The notes under the pieces were generated by a model. The model saw nothing but the letters and a program-made list of their open reading frames with translations, searched no databases and was not told the DNA's origin. A DNA stretch of 56,522 bases from a virus, in the IMG/VR virus record IMGVR_UViG_3300032286_000468, positions 1 through 56,522 of that record; one strand, 5' to 3'. Made by a program: the position numbers and the translations under genes. Below, in pieces: positions 17,387-26,400 of the stretch (position 1 is its first letter; each line of letters starts with the position of its first letter).

Positions 17387-19534
17387 ATGGCTAGAAAGAT
17401 ATTCAAAAAAGTTGGATTGAGAAGAGATAATAATCTTGGTGATTTATCAAACTCAACTGAAGCATTAAATAATCTTATAGATACGTTAGTTGATGATAGT
17501 CAAAGCACTTTTATTAGTGAAGATTTAGATTGTATTAGGGGAATATATTCTTCTGGTTTAGATAATGCTGGTTATTTGCAAATTACAGGAAGTGCAGTTC
17601 AATTTGCAAATAGTTCTGGAATCAATATACCATTTACTCCAAGAATAACATATCAAAATCGTTTAGATGGATTTAAACTATTTTCTGGTGAACCAAGATT
17701 TAGAGGGGGAAACGGATTATCGGCAAGTTATTTCAATCGAAACCAAGTATTTGAAAATACTGTGGGAATTTTTTCTGGAATACCATTTAAAACTGATAAC
17801 TTTTGGGAACAAGGAAACTTTACATATAGCGGAAAAATTACTCCAGAAAGTGTTGATGTAAATGGTGGCGTTCAATGGGAAGGATATTTTATTCCAACAC
17901 AGACTGGAGTTTATAATTTTTACATTAATAGTAGTGCTTGTTTTACTTTTGATTTTGAAACACAAGGTTATGTCAGTGGAGTTGGAACATACACAGAAAT
18001 TGCTAGAATTGGTTTGGCCAGTTCCCTATCTGCATCTGGAGCAATAGATACAAACCAAATCACTCTAACAACCGCAAGTGATACAAAATATGTTGGTGTT
18101 GGGCAAAGTGTTTCTGGTGTTGGAATTAATACTGGCAGTGTAGTTGCATCTATTGATAGAACTACTGGTGTTGTTGGTTTGACCCCACCATCAGGAAATG
18201 CAGTAACTGCAAATTTTACTAATCAGAATAAAACTTTCTTTAAAATTATTGGACAAGATACTGCGGTATCTTATTCTACATATATTTTAAATGAACAACA
18301 AAGATATAGGGTCAGGGCAAGATATTACATTCCAAGTGGCATTAATGCAATAGCAGCACAAAGAAATATAAATTTTGATTATGCTGCTCCAACTGGTGGT
18401 ACTACTGATTTACGATATACTAATTTATATTCTGCAGATTATGATTTTAGTGATGCTGCAAAAGGAGAGTTTCAAATTTTTATAGACAATTCTATAAGAT
18501 TTGGTGGTGGAACTCTTGGGGGAGTATTATCAAATAATTATGTAAAAGTCAAATCTTTAAAAAAAGTTGATATCAAATATCAACCAAAAACAACTTTAGC
18601 AGATATTACAAAAAATACAATTACTGGAACAACAACAATCAACACAAATGTTATAAGTTTATCAAATACAACAAATTTAGAAGTAGGTAATTATATTGTT
18701 GGCACAGGCATTCCAGAAAATACAAGAATTAATCAAATTTTAATTAATACTGGTATTATAATTGATACGTTAGCAACTGCTTCTGGTTCTACAAGTTTAA
18801 CATTTATTGATCATCGTGGATTTGTAAAAAAAATAGAAGGTTCTGCATCTGCAACAACTTTTACTTTATCTAGTGGTGATACTACTGATCTTAAATCCGG
18901 AATGATTTTAATTGGTGCAACTACACAATCCTATACTGGAATCACAACTACTAGTAGCACATCAACCTTTACAATTGCTCCATCTCAAACATTAGGAGCA
19001 TCAACGTATTATGTTTATCAATCTCGTGGTCTTGTTAATGAAAGTTTAAATGCATTCTGCAATAGAACAATTACAAAATGTTTAGTTGTTGCTGCCAATA
19101 CTCCAATAGGATCAACTACAATTCCTGTTGTAGACAGCACAGGAGTTTCTAATGGATGGAAAGTGCAAGGAGCATATTTTGCCAATGAAACAACTGTTAA
19201 TGGTGCTCCACCAGCAGGAAGTATAGTCATCAATCCCCCCACAACTCGTACTTTGGTTGCAGGAGCAAACTTTACAGTCACTGGCGATTCTGGCGATAGA
19301 CAACTTTGCTGCCCACCAACAGATACTTCTCCTCCATTTACTGCGACTTTGGATGGATTGGATACAGTATCTGCTGCACCAAATCTCCGAATTGAATCAG
19401 GAAACGTAGTATTTAATTTATTGAAAGCAGTTGTTTCTCCTTCAAATATTACAACTTATTCTGCTTCAAATACATCTACAAGTAGAATATCAATTCAAAC
19501 TCCTATAGGAACTTATAAAATTCTATGTGCGTAA
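17387..19534 (+). CDS. PA14-domain structural protein on the opposite strand
   Basis: This is a 715-residue protein. Residues 14-30 (NNLGDLSNSTEALNNL) match the starts of the two minus-strand proteins that follow, a likely docking motif. Residues 105-340 fit a PA14 domain interrupted by an HGL-like insert: GNGLSASYFNRNQVF, GGVQWEGYFIPTQTGVYNFY, NSSACFTFDF, and YRVRARYYIPSG. PA14 domains bind carbohydrate in many adhesins. The rest has two-strand modules of the type LEVGNYIVGTGIPENTRI. The gene is the only adhesin here on the plus strand and converges on its neighbour with a 12-base overlap (19523-19534). The attachment role is inferred. Confidence 0.8.
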   Translation: MARKIFKKVGLRRDNNLGDLSNSTEALNNLIDTLVDDSQSTFISEDLDCIRGIYSSGLDNAGYLQITGSAVQFANSSGINIPFTPRITYQNRLDGFKLFSGEPRFRGGNGLSASYFNRNQVFENTVGIFSGIPFKTDNFWEQGNFTYSGKITPESVDVNGGVQWEGYFIPTQTGVYNFYINSSACFTFDFETQGYVSGVGTYTEIARIGLASSLSASGAIDTNQITLTTASDTKYVGVGQSVSGVGINTGSVVASIDRTTGVVGLTPPSGNAVTANFTNQNKTFFKIIGQDTAVSYSTYILNEQQRYRVRARYYIPSGINAIAAQRNINFDYAAPTGGTTDLRYTNLYSADYDFSDAAKGEFQIFIDNSIRFGGGTLGGVLSNNYVKVKSLKKVDIKYQPKTTLADITKNTITGTTTINTNVISLSNTTNLEVGNYIVGTGIPENTRINQILINTGIIIDTLATASGSTSLTFIDHRGFVKKIEGSASATTFTLSSGDTTDLKSGMILIGATTQSYTGITTTSSTSTFTIAPSQTLGASTYYVYQSRGLVNESLNAFCNRTITKCLVVAANTPIGSTTIPVVDSTGVSNGWKVQGAYFANETTVNGAPPAGSIVINPPTTRTLVAGANFTVTGDSGDRQLCCPPTDTSPPFTATLDGLDTVSAAPNLRIESGNVVFNLLKAVVSPSNITTYSASNTSTSRISIQTPIGTYKILCA

Positions 19535-20452
19535 TAAAATATAATAAGTTTCGCCATTAATTACAACTGGTAATTTGTGAGTATAAGTTGTGACTGCAAC
19601 ATTTGTTGCAGACTCTGCACCAATTCCAGTGATTGTTATATCATTTGCAAAATAAAGTTCCCCAATTGAAACTGAACTACTTAAAGTTGATAAAGCAGTC
19701 CCAACTTGTGTCCAAGGATTATTATCACTTGAAAATGCACGAGTGTCACCAATAAAAATACCAGGAGATCTTGTGTCAGATAGTTGTGAAGATCCAGCAT
19801 TGAATCCTTGTGGATCATTTATTTTAATAGATCCTTCAATATTAATATCATTTGGTGATATCGTATTTTCATTTCCTTTATATTTTTTTGTAATAAAAAA
19901 TCTGGCAGTTTCGTTTGCTGCTGCTATACCATCAAAAACACTATTGATTGATGATCCACCAAGATAATTGAAATTTTCAGTGTCTTGAATGTTTGGTTTT
20001 ACTAGATTTAAAATATTTTCTTTATATACTGGATCTTTGCGAATAAAATCAAAACTTGATGATACGGAAGAAACAGTAATTGTATTTAATCCAACAGTAG
20101 ATGGAGTTGTTGACAATTTAAATCGGTTTTCGTTATTTGAATTGCAAATATAATAAGTATTATCTTTATATAAAGTAATGCCAACACCAACTGTAAGATC
20201 AGTTCTTACACCAACAACATCATCATTTGTAAATACAAATTCACTAATTGAACCGAAATAAAAATATCCACTTGATATTGCTGCACCAACAGCAGTATTG
20301 AATGATAATGTTGAAGTATTTCTTAAATTATTTTGCAAAATACGTAAATCGTTTGCAATTCCAGCACCACCAAGATTATTTAAAGCTGTTGTTTCATTAC
20401 TAGTTTCTTGTAAATTTAAATCCTGTCTAAAACCTTGATTTTTTTTTGTCAT
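19523..20452 (-). CDS. Structural protein with shared N-terminal docking motif
   Basis: This 309-residue protein starts MTKKNQGFRQDLN. Residues 13-30 (LNLQETSNETTALNNLGG) match the starts of the PA14 protein and, more weakly, the LRR protein. The rest is beta-rich with no recognised domain. Near residue 145 KENILNLVKP and at about 195 NENTISPNDINIEGSIKIND look like loops of a virion protein. It lies 1 base after the LRR gene, so they are probably translated together. Its end (LPVVINGETYYILLRT) overlaps the end of the PA14 gene on the other strand by 12 bases. I infer a baseplate-attached accessory protein, not a named function. Confidence 0.7.
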   Translation of the reverse strand: MTKKNQGFRQDLNLQETSNETTALNNLGGAGIANDLRILQNNLRNTSTLSFNTAVGAAISSGYFYFGSISEFVFTNDDVVGVRTDLTVGVGITLYKDNTYYICNSNNENRFKLSTTPSTVGLNTITVSSVSSSFDFIRKDPVYKENILNLVKPNIQDTENFNYLGGSSINSVFDGIAAANETARFFITKKYKGNENTISPNDINIEGSIKINDPQGFNAGSSQLSDTRSPGIFIGDTRAFSSDNNPWTQVGTALSTLSSSVSIGELYFANDITITGIGAESATNVAVTTYTHKLPVVINGETYYILLRT

Positions 20453-20453
20453 T

Positions 20454-22883
20454 TTAGTCTAGTGCTATTGACCAACCTTTGGATCTTAAAATATCTATGT
20501 AATTGAGTGATGTTCCACTTGGAGCTGCATTTCCGCGAAGATTAATTGTAACTCCACTACGATTAATTGAATTATAATTTGTATATAAATCGGAAATTAT
20601 AGAATTAATTGCCTGTTGACTTAACAAATTATTTGCCAAATCCAAATATGCCAAACGATATAAAGAAGAGAATGAACCAGATTTATAACTTGTCAATTGA
20701 TTATTAAATAAAATCAAATAATACATATTAGGACAATCAGTAAAATCTGGAATTTCTCCAGATAACTGATTATTGTGGGCATAAAAATATGCCAAATTTG
20801 GTAAATTTGTAAATTTAGTTATTCCAGTAAATTGATTATTGTATAAAAACAAATAACTCAAAGAAGAAAGATTTTTAAATCCAGGTATATTTCCAGAAAA
20901 TGCATTATAACTACAATCCACATAATAGATATTTCTATTTGCTGCAAGATTTGGAAAACTTCCACTAAAATTATTATAATGAAGAACAATCCACGTTAAG
21001 TTAGAACAAGAAGCCAAACTAGGAAGTGCTCCTGTGGTTCTTCCATATGAAATATACCAAAGATAATAAAGATTTGGAGTATATGTAAATGCATTTGGAT
21101 GTATTGGACTGGTAAGAAGATTTCCAGACTGCAATAACATATACTGAAGATTTGGAGACTGTTCAAATGTTCTTTCTGGAATTACATAAGTATTATCACC
21201 ATTTGGATTTCCGCCAGTCAAATTAGTAGCACGAAGTTCCAAATAACTCAAACTTGCATTTGTAAATTTTGGCATTGCACCAGTCAATGGTGATGCATAA
21301 AAATATAAAGTGCTTAATGATCCACAACCATCAAATTTATAAGTTCCACCAGAAGTAAAAATACTTCCAATATTGCGATTATAATGACCGTAAAATGTAG
21401 TAAGTGATTGCTTTCCGCTTAAATTTGGACATCTTACTGCGGTGTAGTATATATTTACCGATTGTATTTTATTATTACTGGATGATATTAAATCCTCCCC
21501 ATTATACTCAAAATAATAATTACCGTTTAAACTTAATGTAATTAAATTTTCCAAATCCCTTACATTACGCTGACCAGCACCAGTATTTGTTGTTCCAAAA
21601 GCACGAAAGTCATTATTGTCTACTAAATAAGTTTCACAACTATTTGGAACATTAGGTAAAGCACAAGTATTATCACTATCATCTGGGTGAAAATATGCTC
21701 CACCACCTCTACTTAAATTTAATTCTGTTAAATTTGGAAAACGAGTTGCAATAATATTTTGCGTAATGGAACCATAGAATGTTCCGCCCATAACAAAGTT
21801 CTTAACAGTTGTAGGAATTTTGTTGATAATATTTGAATTTAAATTTCTTTCTGTTACAGTATCGCTTAAGTAAAATGGATTTTGAACAAAATATATGGAT
21901 TGAACACTTGGCGAGAAGAATGTTAGATTTGGAAAATTTCTTAAGGTATTGTATGAAAAATTTAATTTTGTAGCATTTGCTAATTTTGTAACTGGAAGAT
22001 CAGAAATATTTGCAGAATTGATAGTAATAGAAGAAATATTATCTGGATTGTAATAAAATTGAATATATCTTTCTCTTGATATGGAAGATCTATAATTAAT
22101 TGTAGAACTAGTTCCTCCCTGATTTCTATATCTTACAAAATCGTTTGCGTTTGCTGTATTAATAATTTTCCAACTTGCAGGAGTTCCACTAATTAAATTT
22201 GTTAGAGTTATAGTTGCATCTAAATTTCTGAAGAATCCAGTAAATACAAGAGGAATTCCTTTCATCGCATAAAGACTTACTGTCTGTCCGCCTATTGTGC
22301 AATTAATTTTATGAGTTGGAAATTCTGAAGCAAACTCTTTTGCTTGTGGGGTAATAGTAGTCTGCAAACGAACTTGGCCAGAAGTTGCCGGAGTTCCAAA
22401 TTGTAAAGAACCTCCAGTAATGATACCAACTCTTGCTCCATAAGAAATTGGTGATGTAGTCTCTGGTGGATTGGCACTTGAACTCCAAGCACTTACTCTT
22501 GAAGTTGAAATATCTGCGATTTTAACTGCCGCAGAAGGACCTGTTCCATCCACATAACGATAGCGAATTGCATTACCACTCAAACCACCATTAATATTTA
22601 AATTACCAAAAAGAGTTGAATCTGTTCCTGCTTTGCCAGAAAGAATATCAAGATAAGTTGCAGAATCGGATTGATAACGATCAAGAATTTTATATATTGG
22701 TTGAGATAATCTTGAAAAACTTACAAAATCATTTCTTGTTGCACCTGCATTTGAAGATCCACGAATAACATTCAAATCCAACGGAGGCAAATTCAAAGCA
22801 ATAAGTGCTTGATTTTTATTTTCTACGTCAGAAAAAAAACTTTCTACATTAAGACCAAATAGTTTAGGATTTCTTAATGCCAT
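20454..22883 (-). CDS. Leucine-rich-repeat phage adhesin
   Basis: This is an 809-residue protein. Residues 1-45 carry a start resembling the docking motif (FFSDVENKNQALIALNLP), and residues 55-225 a module with GGLSGNAIRYRYVDGTGPSAA. From about 285 to 785 there are about 18 leucine-rich repeats of roughly 22-25 residues. Clear copies are NLSSLSYLFLYNNQFTGI (about 671), NLPNLAYFYAHNNQLSGEIP (about 693) and SLYRLAYLDLANNLL (about 740). The LxLxxNxLSGxIP type is common in plant and bacterial LRR proteins. LRRs bind proteins or glycans, so a receptor-binding role is plausible but inferred. It lies between the collar gene (1 base) and the 309-residue gene. Confidence 0.85.
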   Translation of the reverse strand: MALRNPKLFGLNVESFFSDVENKNQALIALNLPPLDLNVIRGSSNAGATRNDFVSFSRLSQPIYKILDRYQSDSATYLDILSGKAGTDSTLFGNLNINGGLSGNAIRYRYVDGTGPSAAVKIADISTSRVSAWSSSANPPETTSPISYGARVGIITGGSLQFGTPATSGQVRLQTTITPQAKEFASEFPTHKINCTIGGQTVSLYAMKGIPLVFTGFFRNLDATITLTNLISGTPASWKIINTANANDFVRYRNQGGTSSTINYRSSISRERYIQFYYNPDNISSITINSANISDLPVTKLANATKLNFSYNTLRNFPNLTFFSPSVQSIYFVQNPFYLSDTVTERNLNSNIINKIPTTVKNFVMGGTFYGSITQNIIATRFPNLTELNLSRGGGAYFHPDDSDNTCALPNVPNSCETYLVDNNDFRAFGTTNTGAGQRNVRDLENLITLSLNGNYYFEYNGEDLISSSNNKIQSVNIYYTAVRCPNLSGKQSLTTFYGHYNRNIGSIFTSGGTYKFDGCGSLSTLYFYASPLTGAMPKFTNASLSYLELRATNLTGGNPNGDNTYVIPERTFEQSPNLQYMLLQSGNLLTSPIHPNAFTYTPNLYYLWYISYGRTTGALPSLASCSNLTWIVLHYNNFSGSFPNLAANRNIYYVDCSYNAFSGNIPGFKNLSSLSYLFLYNNQFTGITKFTNLPNLAYFYAHNNQLSGEIPDFTDCPNMYYLILFNNQLTSYKSGSFSSLYRLAYLDLANNLLSQQAINSIISDLYTNYNSINRSGVTINLRGNAAPSGTSLNYIDILRSKGWSIALD

Positions 22884-22884
22884 A

Positions 22885-23409
22885 TCAAAGAGTTCTCATA
22901 ATAAAGGCAAGTGCATAATATGGAGGTCTGTTTTCGTGGTATTTATCTCCACCTGTTGAATCCGATGTATATGAAGTAGCAGTCAAATTTGGGACATCTA
23001 GATCATTTCCCTGCACATCATACTTACTTGCTAAAGGTAAAGTAATGTTGTGGTTGTGGGAAGCAAGTTCTGCAATAGTAAGTTGGTGGGCAGTCTCTCC
23101 ACCAGTATTTCCTGGAGTATAATTAGAACTTAATGCTCCAGTTGTTGTGCTGAATCCTGGTCCAGCAGTAGAGGTAATACCAGTTCCAGCACCACTATGA
23201 GCACCAACAATAAATCTATTTCTTAAATCTGGAGTGCTACTGGAACCATCACACAATGCCCATCCTGTTGGAATAGATGCAATGGTCCCAGACCACATAA
23301 TTATTCCACCAACTGGAATGATTCCATTTCCAGTTAAACTATCAGAAGTGCCAATCTCTTGTATTTGATTGGCACTTGGATTTACAATTAGAGGTCTATA
23401 TGTTGCCAT
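22885..23409 (-). CDS. Tail collar domain protein (short tail fibre type)
   Basis: This 174-residue protein carries a phage tail collar domain, as found in T4 gp12 and many fibre tips. Its marks are PVGGIIMWSGTIASIPTGW at residue 31, ALCDGSSSTPDLRNRFIVGA at 50, an HNH stretch at about 122 (ASHNHNITL), and the typical end ENRPPYYALAFIMRTL. It is much shorter than gp12 (527 residues) and lacks a long shaft, so it is probably a tip subunit or is carried by another fibre. A late-type promoter lies 18 bases upstream, so this gene may start its own unit with the LRR and 309-residue genes. Confidence 0.85.
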   Translation of the reverse strand: MATYRPLIVNPSANQIQEIGTSDSLTGNGIIPVGGIIMWSGTIASIPTGWALCDGSSSTPDLRNRFIVGAHSGAGTGITSTAGPGFSTTTGALSSNYTPGNTGGETAHQLTIAELASHNHNITLPLASKYDVQGNDLDVPNLTATSYTSDSTGGDKYHENRPPYYALAFIMRTL

Positions 23410-23427
23410 TATAATTTTCCTTTTCTT

Positions 23428-23435
23428 TATTTATT
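23428..23435 (-). promoter_or_regulatory. Late-type promoter motif AATAAATA
   Basis: The minus strand reads AATAAATA, about 18 bases before the ATG of the collar gene. The TAA stop of the 1637-residue gene (23436-23434) lies over its first bases. Confidence 0.6.
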
Positions 23436-26400
23436 ATTGTTCTTTGAAGTTTATACTTGCTTCAACAGTTCCAGTGGAACCAGAATCAATCTTTTTGGCG
23501 AGAATAAAAGTTGACTCAACATTATTGTTGTCAGGTGTTATGATAGATCTATCAGGACCAAATATTTTTCTCATATTGATAGATTCTGTTGAATTTGCTC
23601 CAACATATAATGTATCTCTTTCTATATATGGTCTTAATTCTTGCTGATTTTGAATATCAATCAATGCAGAAGAAGATCTATTAATTTCTTGGAAGTTGGT
23701 TGGTGCCGCACCAGTTGGATCTGCCTTCCTATCAGCAGTAGTAACTGTACAATTATCAGAAACATACCATTTTGGGCTAATAGTTCTTTGAAAATCGCCA
23801 ATAGTTTCTTTGACACTAATATTATTGATTGCTGCATTATCTTTTAATTTTGCAACCACATATAAAGGCCAAGGATTATAATTATAAAGTTTTTGTTTGT
23901 TGATTGTAGTTCCAGTAACAGATACTGGACGAATAAGAACAGTAAAATTAGATCCAACAGATCCTAAAGATTGTGAAATTTGAATATAAGAGAATACGTT
24001 TCCTTGATTATTGGTGTAACTACTTGTAACTCCAACAAATTTAGAATTTGTAATAGTTATAGTTTCCGTAGTGGGAATTGATACGTTAGTTGCTACTAGT
24101 GGTAAACCATATCTTCCAGCAACAGCATTATAGTTTTGTGCGACTTCTGTCGCTGATAGTGCTCTGTTATATATTTGAACATTTGAAACTCTTCCGGCAA
24201 AATTTCTTTCTGCTCCACCTAAACTAAAACCCTTTCCAATTGTAACATTATTCATACCCCCAATAAATCCAGTGGGAGTTCCATTAATAATCCTACTTAT
24301 TCCAGTTGGATTTCCATTATAATAAGTAGTTGAAGTATTTGTTCCGCCATTATATGTAATTGCAGTATAATGCCAAGTATTTGCTGCTAAACCATTACTT
24401 ACAACGTTATGAGCATAAAATTGATTATTATCTCCAGTTATATTTGAATATACCCACCCCAAAGTTCCAGAACTATTCATTTCTAATCTTGGGCCAATAT
24501 TGCCGGTAGTTCCATTATATGCGTAATTACAATCAATTGGATTTTGATAGTCACTTACTGATGTTGGATAAAACCAAGTAATCACTGTGAAAGAAACAAA
24601 AGAACCCGGCAGTGCGCCAGAAGTTAAATAATCATTAGTACCATCAAAAACAATAGACCCATCATTCGCACTACTATAAGTCGGTCCATTTAATAGTGTT
24701 CCGTGATTGTAATCTCCAACCATATTCAAAAGACTTGGAAAAGTTCCAGTTTCAACTTTCAAATTAGTATAATATCTGTAACCAGTGGTATTATTGGTTC
24801 CATACCCAAGATACCAATCAAAAGCACCATTGAAATCTGATGGTGTAGTAATTGTCTGGTAACGATATTCCCAAGTTGTGCTTCCGATGGTGATTGAACG
24901 AATTAAAGTTCCTGTATCAGTTCCTGTTGCGGTATTAGCACCACTTGAGGAAAATGCTCTTGCATGAAACATTGTATCACCACCATTATAATCTGATGAT
25001 TTCGCATACCAACCACTCATCACATAGGTAGTATTTGCAATCATCCCACTATCAATATTTAACTGATATTCCGTATTGTTTCCATTTTGTCTTAATACAA
25101 AAGGACTTTCGCCAGGATTCTCAAGTTGAACAATTGTGTTGGTTGGGTTGCTATCACCCTCATTAGAAGAACCAGCACCATTCACAAAACTTCCATTATT
25201 AACTAAATTAGTAGAAACACTTGACCTTGAGTTTTCATAATTTCCAGCATCAAGATTTAGTACTAATCCATTTCCAACAATACCCACATTAACATTTGTG
25301 GTATTTCTAATTGCAATTTGTCCTCCATTAAAATCAATTGCTGGAAATGTTCCGGCAATTTCAATCCAGATTCTTCCTTGTGCATCTACCGATGGTGTTC
25401 CTGGAAGACTTGGAAGATAATTTCTTTCATTGACATTTTTTATTTCTAATGGATTCAAAACATCTACAGTAACTTTGGAACATACTCCACCTGCTGGTGC
25501 AGATAGATTTGGAATTCTATAATCAATTCCCATTCTCAGTGGTGGTTGCACAGATGCCCAAGATTCTGCAGTTTCAACTCCATTTTCATCAGAAGCAGCA
25601 TAAGAATGTGTGTGCTCTCCATATAAAATTTCAGAATTTGGAAAGACAGTTGTTGATATGCCAGCAATAAAGAATCCATTCAAAGTATTAGGAAGAGATA
25701 CATTTGGTTTTTTGTCAGTAACACCAATCAAAAAATCTGCCCAATGCGCGTAATCGTCTTGATTATTTGGATTTACAAATTGAATTTCAATTTTAGACCC
25801 ACTAAATGCAAATTCAGAAGCGGCAGTGGCATTGTAATTGCTTAAACGAATTTGATGTGGGTACGTAGTTCCAATACCAATTGTAGTTGTGATTCCCAAA
25901 ACTCTATCCAAAACTAATTCCCCTGCTATTGGTTTTGTTTCTAATGAAAAACCAGATGTACCAGCAAATCTTTTTATTACTGCTTTTTCATAAGAATTTC
26001 CAATACCAATTGGATTTGTTACATTTGTAATATATGCATTGTAAATTGAAGGCGCAATTATCTTTGCTCCAATATCATTTTCAGTAAAATAACTATCATT
26101 TAGCGAGACAATACTACTTGCTGTATCAAACACTGCATCAATATATCTACCATTTTCTGTTGTTGCTACTCCAGGAGTATAAACGTGACCAAATCCAGGA
26201 CAAGCCTTGCAAGATACAACTTTCACTTCTGTTAATGAGTCAGTGGAAACATTTAATGTTTCTGGAATAATAATTTTTTTATTTTGAATTTGAACTCCTT
26301 CACGATTTAATAGATATTCCTTTGGGCGAATTCCAATCAAAGATTTGCTACTAGTTGTTCTAATTCCTACTTGTTTGGATGATGTAGAATATATTTGAGA

